Assembly: GCF_014333615.1 (NCBI RefSeq)
Contig: NZ_JACSCY010000011.1
Span: forward strand, 62,001 to 126,000
From: Hymenobacter citatus
GTDB lineage: Bacteria > Bacteroidota > Bacteroidia > Cytophagales > Hymenobacteraceae
Direction of reading: 5' to 3'
Length of the DNA: 64,000 nt
Position numbers and translations under genes: made by a program. The notes under the pieces are model-generated. The model saw nothing but the letters and a program-made list of their open reading frames with translations. It had not been told where the DNA came from and made no database searches. Of this stretch, positions 56,952 to 64,000 are shown one piece after another; position 1 is the stretch's first letter; each line of letters begins with the position of its first letter.

Positions 56952-56988
56952 AAGCCACTTATCCCAACGCAGGTAAGTGGCTTTTTTT
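56952..56988 (+). terminator. Terminator after tRNA-Gly(CCC)
   Basis: AGCCACTTA (56953-56961) pairs with TAAGTGGCT (56974-56982), followed by TTTTTTT. Confidence 0.9.
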
Positions 56989-57256
56989 ATGCGGTACAAT
57001 GGGTGGAAATAGAAAATCAGCTTATTGTTTGTTTGACTCTGCTTTTCTAAGCAGCAGTATTTATATAACTATTCACAGTCAAATAGTCATCTACATTTCA
57101 TTGAGTTCTGAGCACTTTCGCACATAACCTATTGCCTGATATAATTTTATTGAAAATGTATTACAAAGCATAGCACTATTTTAATTTATATTATATTAAT
57201 AAAATTACATTTTTTCGTTGATTAATTAGGTATACAGGAAGAAATTGGCGCTATTG

Positions 57257-57294
57257 GGCTTTGTAACTGCTTGTTAACAGACAGTTACAAAGCC
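57257..57294. promoter_or_regulatory. Perfect 13-bp inverted repeat upstream of the S8 protease gene
   Basis: GGCTTTGTAACTG (57257-57269) and CAGTTACAAAGCC (57282-57294) flank a 12-bp spacer, ending 24 bp before the ATG. Either a dimer-binding operator or a 5' leader hairpin. The preceding 56989-57256 is AT-rich and shows no gene. Confidence 0.6.
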
Positions 57295-57318
57295 ATTCAT
57301 CCACTCTTACTTCCTTTC

Positions 57319-58818
57319 ATGTATACCAAACCTCTTACCCAAAAAATCCTTCCTCTATTCAGCTTAGGCTTGCTTTTTACGTTTGGCTGCGCGAAAGAAG
57401 ACCTGACGCCTACCGAAGATTTCAGTGCTACTTCTGCCCAACAAGCCACGCAAGATGGTCCTACCGTTACGCTAGACTCTAAACGGTACATTATCATTGC
57501 CTCCGGCGACCAATTGCCTAGCGACATTACTGCTCGGGCTAAATCGGCCAATGGCACCGTCACCTCGCTGCTTAGCGAGGCAGGCATTGCCGTTGCTACC
57601 TCCGATGACCCACAATTCGCCGCCAAGGCTTCCAAAATTACCGGCGTACGCTCTGTGGTGCGCGACTTCACCTACCAGGCTTTCGATCCACAAAAGGAGC
57701 GCTCGGCCGATGTAGCTGCCAACAACGTGAACCCGCCCAGCACCGGTGACAGCAACCCCTACTTCCCGCTGCAATGGGGCCACACGGCCATTCAGGCACC
57801 GCAAGCCTGGAACACGGGCGCACAAGGCGAAGGCGTAGTGGTAGCTGACCTAGACAGCGGCTTCGACCTGACCCACCCCGATTTGCAGCCCAACATTGTA
57901 GGTAGCGTGTCGTTTGTGCCCGGCGAAGATGCTCAGTTTCGGGGCGCAGGCTCCAGCCACGGCACCCACACGGCTGGTACTATTGCCGCGGCCGACAACA
58001 ACATTGGCGTTATTGGCGTGGCACCTAAGTCCAAGCTTCTGCTAGTTAAAGTACTGCGTGACAGCGGATCAGGCTCGTTTTCCTGGATGATGAGCGGCAT
58101 TGTGTATGCGGTGCAGAACAACGCAAAAGTCATCAATCTGAGCCTGGGTGCGGCCTTCCTGCGCAATGGCAAGTTCCTGAATGACAACGGCACACCAAAC
58201 GATCCATCGGATGACTTTATCGAGCACGATGCCAAAGGCACGCAGGAGTTGCTGGTAGCCATCAGCAAGGTAACCAGCTACGCTGCCAAGCAGGGCGTTA
58301 CCATCATTGCATCGGCGGGCAACGATGCCAACAATGGCAACAAAGATCAGTCACTGGTACACATTCCGGCCGATGCCACGGGCGTTATCTCGATTTCGGC
58401 CACTGGCCCCATGGGCTGGGCGCTGAATCCGCTCACAACGAATCTGGACCGGTTGGCTTCGTACTCCAATTACGGCACGTCGGCCATCGATTTTGCAGCT
58501 CCTGGCGGCGACTTCGCCTACCCCGGCAGTGAGATAGTGGTCTTCAAAGGGGTGCGCCAGTACGTATGGGCCCTCGATATGGTGCTGAGCACGGCCAAGA
58601 ATGGTGGCTATACCTGGATGGCGGGCACCAGCATGGCTGCTCCGCATGCTACTGGGGTAGCCGCCCTCATCATTGGCAAAAACGGCGGCCAAATGGACCC
58701 TGCCCGCGTGAAAGCAGTTCTGCGCGCTTCGGCTGACGACCTGGGCAAGCCCGGCCGCGACGCCGCCTACGGCCACGGCCGCGTGAATGCCTTCCGTGCA
58801 GTATCGCAGGCACTATAG
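57319..58818 (+). CDS. S8 family subtilisin-like serine protease, lipoprotein
   Basis: A 499-residue protease from the ATG at 57319. The signal MYTKPLTQKILPLFSLGLLF ends at a lipobox Cys (FTFGC). Residues 56-120 resemble an I9-type inhibitory prodomain (RYIIIASGDQLPSDITARA). The catalytic domain has Asp179 (VVADLDSGFD), His214 (GSSHGTHTAGT) and Ser438 (AGTSMAAPHATG), so the triad is complete. Expected at the cell surface or periplasm. No C-terminal sorting domain is present. It stands alone with a terminator. Confidence 0.93.
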   Translation: MYTKPLTQKILPLFSLGLLFTFGCAKEDLTPTEDFSATSAQQATQDGPTVTLDSKRYIIIASGDQLPSDITARAKSANGTVTSLLSEAGIAVATSDDPQFAAKASKITGVRSVVRDFTYQAFDPQKERSADVAANNVNPPSTGDSNPYFPLQWGHTAIQAPQAWNTGAQGEGVVVADLDSGFDLTHPDLQPNIVGSVSFVPGEDAQFRGAGSSHGTHTAGTIAAADNNIGVIGVAPKSKLLLVKVLRDSGSGSFSWMMSGIVYAVQNNAKVINLSLGAAFLRNGKFLNDNGTPNDPSDDFIEHDAKGTQELLVAISKVTSYAAKQGVTIIASAGNDANNGNKDQSLVHIPADATGVISISATGPMGWALNPLTTNLDRLASYSNYGTSAIDFAAPGGDFAYPGSEIVVFKGVRQYVWALDMVLSTAKNGGYTWMAGTSMAAPHATGVAALIIGKNGGQMDPARVKAVLRASADDLGKPGRDAAYGHGRVNAFRAVSQAL

Positions 58819-58837
58819 CCCTACCGCATTACACACA

Positions 58838-58880
58838 ACAAAAAAGCCCCGCTGGCCTCTGTGCCGGCGGGGCTTTTTGT
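58838..58880. terminator. Bidirectional terminator
   Basis: AAAAAGCCCCGC (58842-58853 region) pairs with GCGGGGCTTTTT (58867-58878). It serves the protease gene on the plus strand and the phosphopantetheinyl transferase gene on the minus strand. Confidence 0.88.
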
Positions 58881-58904
58881 TGCCCGGTGTTTGATTTCAC
58901 CTTC

Positions 58905-59684
58905 CTAATTGCCTAGTATTGTCTGATACCATAGCGGCTGTAGATGATAAAAAACAGGCCTCATTGCTGTGACAGTTGCAGGGTAGGCTAGTGCGCCCAA
59001 GTGTTGCGCGTCGACTATGAAGCTAGCCAGCACCCAACTGGCATACCGCTGCGTTTGCGCCTGCGGCACGGTGTGCATACCGTCTAAAGCGGGTAGACCA
59101 CCGAAGTAGTCATCGATACCTGTGCCCAGCGCCTTTGCCATTGCTTCCTTGCGGGTCCAGGACTGAAAGAAAGCCACGGCCGGGTCTTTGGCAGCAGCAA
59201 CATACTGCTGCTCTGGTTCAGAAAAGCAGCTTGCTGCTACATCGCCGTACGCAAACTCCGGCTTTATTTTTTCGATATCTACCCCTACCTCTGCTCGGGC
59301 AATAGCTACTATCAGCCACGCATCGTCGTACGAAATAGAAAGATGCCACTCTGGCGCGTTGGCGCAGTACAGCTTGCCGGCTTGACTAGTAGCTAATTCT
59401 ACCATTTCTGCGGGCCTCCCCATCAGATTGCCCAGCACCAAGCGCAGGGTAGCACGCCCAAGCAAAAACCGCTCGGCATGCCTGGCGTGATAATACCCCG
59501 CCGCCCGTCGTTGCTCACCTGCTTGCACGTATTTCCCTAGACAGCCGGCTACTTCAGCATAGTCAGCTACCTGTACCCTGAACACCATGGGCGCAGCTAC
59601 GGGCGGCAGCTGCACCGCACGTTGCCACTCCGCGTGGGCAATAGTTGTGCAGTTGATAGAAATAGAGCAAGCCTCTGTCGGCAT
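58905..59684 (-). CDS. 4'-phosphopantetheinyl transferase (Sfp-like)
   Basis: Attaches the phosphopantetheine arm from CoA to carrier-protein serines. The 259-residue protein has the magnesium-binding motif VGVDIEKI at about 133-140 and the catalytic SWTRKEAMAKALG at about 175-187, both complete, and the two-lobe layout of the Sfp group. It lies 62 bp after the NRPS gene on the same strand, so it probably primes that carrier domain. The operon ends at the bidirectional terminator. Confidence 0.93.
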   Translation of the reverse strand: MPTEACSISINCTTIAHAEWQRAVQLPPVAAPMVFRVQVADYAEVAGCLGKYVQAGEQRRAAGYYHARHAERFLLGRATLRLVLGNLMGRPAEMVELATSQAGKLYCANAPEWHLSISYDDAWLIVAIARAEVGVDIEKIKPEFAYGDVAASCFSEPEQQYVAAAKDPAVAFFQSWTRKEAMAKALGTGIDDYFGGLPALDGMHTVPQAQTQRYASWVLASFIVDAQHLGALAYPATVTAMRPVFYHLQPLWYQTILGN

Positions 59685-59746
59685 ACATCACTATAAAAAG
59701 CTGCTTATAAGCATACGCAAGTCTATTCTATCCTAATGATAAACAG

Positions 59747-62700
59747 CTATTTAATACTATTATCTAGTGCGGCTTGCAGGGTAGCTGCCAGTGACTTGTC
59801 GTGTGGGGGAGAGAACAGGTAATTGTGGTCACTCTCTACCTCGTGAATGCGAATGCCCTGTTGCGCGTAGGGTTTCCAGCCTAGGAACTCGAAGTCTTCC
59901 ATGTAGTGCGTTTTCTCCTTCACCCGGAACAAATCGATTTTGATGTTTTCGGGTGTCAGCTTGTAGGCGTAATACGCTCTATTGTTGGCGCTGCCTACTG
60001 CGGCAGCTGCTTTTGTTTCTTCCTGCTTGCGTTTGGTTAGTTTCTGCCAGCTGTCTCGTAGCGACATCACTTTGTAGCGGATGGTAGTACGGGGGCTATT
60101 TTTTAGCAGTACCAGGAAATATAGCCACTTCATGGTGAACAGCTTTAGAGTACGCACTACCCTTGCCGCCTGCGAAGCGGGTATTTCTCCTTCGTGTGCG
60201 TAGGTGTCAAACAGGCCCAGAAACTGTACCTGCTTGCCGCGGGCCAGCAGCTGGCGCGCCATCTCATAGGCGATGATACCCCCAAAAGAATAGCCAGCCA
60301 GGGCGTAGGGCCCGTTCGGGTTCGTTTTTTCGATGGAGTTGACGTAGTGCGCTGCTATATCCTCAATGGTTTCCAGCGGCTTCTCTTCCCCATTGAGGCC
60401 ACAGGCCTGCAGACCATAGATGGGCTGCTCAGGGTCCATGTAGCGACTCATGGCCTGGTACAGCAGCACGTTCAGGCCGGCGCCGTGCACAAGGTAGAGC
60501 GGCGTCTTGGAGCCCTGCGGCTTGATGGGCACCAGCGAATCCCAGGTGATGAATTGACTATCGTGTTCCAGCAACCGCGCCAGCTTCTCTATGGTAGAGT
60601 GCTCGAAGAGAGTAGCTAGGGGCAGGCGCTGACCGATTTCCTTTTCGATGCAGGCCATGACGCGCACGGCCAGCAGCGAGTGCCCGCCCAGCGCGAAAAA
60701 ATCAGCAAAAATATCGACCTGATCCATTCCCAGGCAGGTTTTCCAGATATCGGCAATGCGCTGCTCCATGGCCGTGCGAGGGGCCGTAGGCGCCGGTAGA
60801 CCCGGCGATTCGGGAGCGAGTAACGCCAGGGCCTTACGGTCTACTTTGCTGTTGAGCGTCAGGGGTAGGGCGGGCAGCGTCACGTACGCATCGGGGACCA
60901 TGTAGGCGGGCAGGCGAGCGGCCAATAGCTGCTTCCAAGTAGCGAGTTGCGCAGCCGAAGCACGGAGGCTGCCTTGTGCATCTTTGGGCACCAAGTAGGC
61001 CACCAGCCGCTCGTCGCCGGGGCGCGAGCCCTGGGCTAGTACGGCAGCAGCCTGCACATCGGGGCAGGAAAGAAGCAGTTGTTCAATCTCGCCCAACTCG
61101 ATGCGGTAGCCCCGGATTTTCACCTGCTGATCCAGACGGCCCAGACACTGTAGCTCTCCGCTGGGCAGCAGGCGACCCAGGTCACCGGTACGGTATAAAA
61201 GCGCATCGGGAGTAGCGCCGAACGGATTTGGGAGGAAGCGCTCAGCCGTTAGATCGGGGCGGCGCCAGTAGCCGCGGGCCACACCGTGGCCGGCAATGCA
61301 CAGCTCGCCTACCTCCCCGGCAGGCACCACTTGCTGTTGCTCATCCAGCACGTAGAACTGCGTGTTGGCAATGGGCTTTCCAATGGTGATGACCTCTTCC
61401 GTGCCAGTTACCTGCTGCACCGACGACCAGATGGTAGTTTCCGTAGGGCCATACATATTCCAGACTGCCTGACACTTACCTGCCAGGCGGGTAGCCAATT
61501 CGGGCAGCAGCGCTTCGCCTCCACACAAGGCTGTAAGGGGTAGGGGCTGCTCCCAACCGGCCTCCAGTACCATGCGCCAAGTGGCGGGCGTAGCCTGCAT
61601 GAGCGTAACGCTAGCCGTTTGCATGAGCTGGAGCAGCGCCCGGCCGTCGCGGGCGGTTTCGGTGTCTGCCAGCAGGATGGTAGCGCCGCTGATGAGCGGC
61701 AGAAATAATTCCAGCCCTGCAATATCAAAGGAGATGGTGGTGAGTGCCAGCAACGTATCGGCGGCCGTGATGCCCGGCTGCTGCTGCATGCTGCGCAGGA
61801 AGTTGACCACGTTGCGGTGCGTAACGGCTACTCCTTTAGGCCGGCCGGTAGAGCCGGAGGTGTAAAGAATATACAGTAGTGCGTCGCTGGTCAGGTGCAG
61901 GGTGGGCAACGGCATCAGGCTGGTGCCGGCATCCTCCAGGCGCAACACCGTGGCCGGGGTCTGAAAATCCAGCGTAACGCTACCCGCCGTCAGCACAAAG
62001 GCCGCTGCGGAGTCCGTCAGCATAAACGCCAACCGCTCCGAGGGGTAGGCCACATCGAGCGGCACGTAGGTGGCACCGCACCGCATAATAGCCAGCAGGG
62101 CAACCAGCAACTCGGGCGAGCGTTCCACAGCTAGGCCTACCACGTCGCCGATGCCTACTCCGCGGGCAGTGAGGTAGCCAGCTACCTGTTCGGCCCGGCG
62201 CAGCAGCGCTGCATACGACATTTCGGTAGCGCCAAAGCGAATAGCCGTTTGCCGGGGCGTAGCCCGCGCCTGCGCGGCAATCAATTGAAACAGCGTAGCC
62301 TCGCCGGGGTAGGGTTGCGCAGTGGCATTCAGTTGCCGGTAGGCTGCGTCTGACACAGTGGTAGTGGACACCGGCTTGCCTAAGCGCATGGCAGGATTCT
62401 GAACGATGGCACGCGCCAGCTCTTCAAACTCCGTCATCATGCGGGCAATGGTGGCCACCTCAAACAGCGTGGTGTTGTACGACCACTCCAGCACTAGGGC
62501 CTGCTCGGTACCACTGATATTCAGAAACAACTCAAACGCCTCGTACTCACGGGGGTTGCTGTGCAGCGTGTAGGTAAGGCCCTGAAACTGCACACCGTTG
62601 GCCATGCCCATATCCACATTGAACATGACCGGTACCAGCGGTATGCGCCCCGGATTGCGCGGAAGGCTGAGCTTTTTGAGCAGACCGCCAAAGGTGAGCT

Positions 62701-63760
62701 GCTGCTGCTCGTAGGCGTCGAACAGGGCTGTTTTGCGCTGTTGAAGGTAGTCGGTGAAACGGGCGGTGGGGGTAGGCCGACTGCGGAGCGGCAGCAGGTT
62801 TACGCAGTGTCCAATCAGGTTTTGCTTTTCCAGCAACGACTGCCCGGCAGTAGGTAGCCCCACTACCAGGTCTTGCTGGCCCGTCTGGCGGTGAAGCCAC
62901 ACTTCAAAGGTGGCCAGCAGTGTGGTGACGAAGCTGCACCCGTGGCGCTGGCCCAGGGCTTTTAGCCCGGCTACCACGTCTGGCGCCAGGGGGTAGTCGG
63001 CGCGGCTGCTTTTGTAGGTGCGCACGGCGGGGCGGGGCGCATCGGCTGGCAGCGTCACGGCGGGTACCGCGTCGGTATACTGCCCTAGCCAATAGGATTC
63101 TACGGCCTGGTACGCCGCACTGCGGTTGAATAGCAGTTGCTCATCGGCATAATCACTGAACAGCGGAGCGGCGGGCAAATCCGGAAACAGACCTTGTACG
63201 TTGGCGGAGTACAGCTGCCCCAGCTCCTGCAACAAAATTCCCAGCGACCACCCATCGCAGATGATGTGGTGGGCCGTGAGCACCAGTTCATAGGCCGTGG
63301 GGGCTAGCTGAAGCAGCCCGGCCCTCAGCAAAGGCCCATGCAGCAGATTGAACAGGTGGCGGGCATCCTGTCGCACGTAGGCTGCTACTAGCTCGGCCTG
63401 TTCGGCGGCAGTGTGATGCGCAATGTTCTGAAAGGACAGCTCAATGGGCAACTCCCGGAACACGCACATATACTGGCCATCGGCGCTAAAAGCCGACCGC
63501 AACGCCTCGTGTCGCCGCACCAGCTGCGCCAGCGCCTGGCGCAACGCTACCCGATCGAGCACGCCCGTGAGCCGCAAGGATACCGACTCGTTGTAAGCAC
63601 GGCTGGCGTCGTCGCCGCCTACCACGCAAGCAGTCCAGATTTCCGCTTGCGACTCCGTGATGGGTACTACCCGCACCATTTCCGGCCCCGCGAATGGATC
63701 GAACGCGGGAGCTTCGGAAACAGACTTGGCGGGAGCAACAACAGTAGAAATTTGCACCAT
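59747..63760 (-). CDS. Nonribosomal peptide synthetase, C-A-PCP-TE module
   Basis: A 1337-residue single-module synthetase with a release domain. The condensation domain (about 30-460) has HHIICDGWS at 164-172. The adenylation domain (about 480-980) has YTSGSTGRPKG at 633-643, the core YGPTETTIW and NSKVDRKAL. Aligned to GrsA positions, the code residues read D-I-L-Q-L-G-M-I-W-K, matching the glycine code. The carrier domain has LGGHSLLAVR with Ser1028. The thioesterase has GYSFGG with Ser1158 and a C-terminal ESDHNY His. The N-terminal condensation domain implies an upstream donor. It lies 6 bp after the partial gene and 62 bp before the Sfp-like gene. Confidence 0.93.
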   Translation of the reverse strand: MVQISTVVAPAKSVSEAPAFDPFAGPEMVRVVPITESQAEIWTACVVGGDDASRAYNESVSLRLTGVLDRVALRQALAQLVRRHEALRSAFSADGQYMCVFRELPIELSFQNIAHHTAAEQAELVAAYVRQDARHLFNLLHGPLLRAGLLQLAPTAYELVLTAHHIICDGWSLGILLQELGQLYSANVQGLFPDLPAAPLFSDYADEQLLFNRSAAYQAVESYWLGQYTDAVPAVTLPADAPRPAVRTYKSSRADYPLAPDVVAGLKALGQRHGCSFVTTLLATFEVWLHRQTGQQDLVVGLPTAGQSLLEKQNLIGHCVNLLPLRSRPTPTARFTDYLQQRKTALFDAYEQQQLTFGGLLKKLSLPRNPGRIPLVPVMFNVDMGMANGVQFQGLTYTLHSNPREYEAFELFLNISGTEQALVLEWSYNTTLFEVATIARMMTEFEELARAIVQNPAMRLGKPVSTTTVSDAAYRQLNATAQPYPGEATLFQLIAAQARATPRQTAIRFGATEMSYAALLRRAEQVAGYLTARGVGIGDVVGLAVERSPELLVALLAIMRCGATYVPLDVAYPSERLAFMLTDSAAAFVLTAGSVTLDFQTPATVLRLEDAGTSLMPLPTLHLTSDALLYILYTSGSTGRPKGVAVTHRNVVNFLRSMQQQPGITAADTLLALTTISFDIAGLELFLPLISGATILLADTETARDGRALLQLMQTASVTLMQATPATWRMVLEAGWEQPLPLTALCGGEALLPELATRLAGKCQAVWNMYGPTETTIWSSVQQVTGTEEVITIGKPIANTQFYVLDEQQQVVPAGEVGELCIAGHGVARGYWRRPDLTAERFLPNPFGATPDALLYRTGDLGRLLPSGELQCLGRLDQQVKIRGYRIELGEIEQLLLSCPDVQAAAVLAQGSRPGDERLVAYLVPKDAQGSLRASAAQLATWKQLLAARLPAYMVPDAYVTLPALPLTLNSKVDRKALALLAPESPGLPAPTAPRTAMEQRIADIWKTCLGMDQVDIFADFFALGGHSLLAVRVMACIEKEIGQRLPLATLFEHSTIEKLARLLEHDSQFITWDSLVPIKPQGSKTPLYLVHGAGLNVLLYQAMSRYMDPEQPIYGLQACGLNGEEKPLETIEDIAAHYVNSIEKTNPNGPYALAGYSFGGIIAYEMARQLLARGKQVQFLGLFDTYAHEGEIPASQAARVVRTLKLFTMKWLYFLVLLKNSPRTTIRYKVMSLRDSWQKLTKRKQEETKAAAAVGSANNRAYYAYKLTPENIKIDLFRVKEKTHYMEDFEFLGWKPYAQQGIRIHEVESDHNYLFSPPHDKSLAATLQAALDNSIK

Positions 63761-63766
63761 CGAAAA

Positions 63767-64000
63767 TCAGTTTAAGTTGATTTGCAGGTAATGGTCGGGC
63801 TGTTCCGGATCGGTTATGAACCAGGCGGGGTTGCCTGCCTGGTCGCGGCCCAGGCGGGCGCCGGGCACCGGGGGCTGGTTGAGCGCCCGCGTGGTGCCGG
63901 CCGGGGCAGGCGCCGTGGCGTGGTCTGGGCTGGCAGGTAGGAAGCCCGCTGCTACCAGCTCATCAATGCTACTCAGGCAAAGCGCTACCACACGGTCTAC
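63767..64000 (-). CDS. C-terminal end of an upstream gene, probably a synthase (cut by right edge)
   Basis: The frame is open to base 64000 (VDRVVALCLSSIDELVAAGF at the visible start) and ends 6 bp before the NRPS start. The last 40 residues read PPVPGARLGRDQAGNPAWFI then DPEQPDHYLQINLN. I recall similar tails at the C-terminus of NRPS or PKS-type proteins, but I cannot verify this here. The tight spacing says it belongs to the same biosynthetic operon. No catalytic motif lies in the visible part. Confidence 0.6.
   Translation of the reverse strand, partial: VDRVVALCLSSIDELVAAGFLPASPDHATAPAPAGTTRALNQPPVPGARLGRDQAGNPAWFITDPEQPDHYLQINLN

Overview
The window is a chromosomal segment of a Bacteroidota bacterium, most likely a Hymenobacter-like member of the Cytophagales. 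The genus is an inference. The phylum is well supported: promoters of the Bacteroidota form (TTG, 19-20 bp, TAnnTTTG) precede several operons, there is a SusC/SusD pair, a BtuB/BtuG vitamin B12 locus, a DUF3467 gene next to rpoC, and no Shine-Dalgarno dependence is apparent. Codon use is GC-rich in the accessory genes.

Region 1 (1-21.7 kb, all on the minus strand) is the fused ribosomal/transcription supercluster. Read in transcription order it is: tRNA-Tyr, tRNA-Gly, tRNA-Thr, tuf, tRNA-Trp, secE, nusG, rplK, rplA, rplJ, rplL, rpoB, rpoC, a small membrane protein, a DUF3467 protein, then rpsL, rpsG, fusA, rpsJ, and rplC, rplD, rplW, rplB, rpsS, rplV (cut by the left edge). Several gaps between these genes hold clear hairpins or terminators. 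A strong terminator separates rpsJ from rplC.

Region 2 (21.8-39.6 kb) is a mixed housekeeping block: an M1 aminopeptidase, a biotin carrier protein, pyrH, frr, nadD-gmk with a zinc-finger anti-sigma-like protein and an ECF sigma factor, three cell-envelope polysaccharide genes (GT2, GT9, O-antigen-ligase-like), an SDR, an LLM flavin oxidoreductase, ahcY, a DUF4397 lipoprotein, a PG_1098-type methyltransferase and a 3-methyladenine DNA glycosylase.

Region 3 (39.6-58.9 kb) is accessory. A cobalamin riboswitch controls btuB and a BtuG-like surface lipoprotein. A metal-binding/AraC fusion regulator is translationally coupled to a membrane protein. A radical SAM gene carries a palindromic repeat inside its reading frame. 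A SusC-SusD-GH65 glycan-uptake locus follows a pair of direct-repeat operator candidates. Then come a degenerate hydrolase lipoprotein, a GNAT acetyltransferase, two small membrane proteins, tRNA-Gly(CCC) and a subtilisin-like lipoprotein protease. Three palindromic elements of about 100 bp with GTCAT/ATGAC ends are scattered here.

Region 4 (58.9-64 kb, minus strand) is the downstream end of a nonribosomal peptide cluster: the C-terminus of an upstream protein (cut by the right edge), a C-A-PCP-TE module whose adenylation code reads as glycine, and a dedicated 4'-phosphopantetheinyl transferase. This is the best candidate for an undescribed system, but most of it lies beyond the window.
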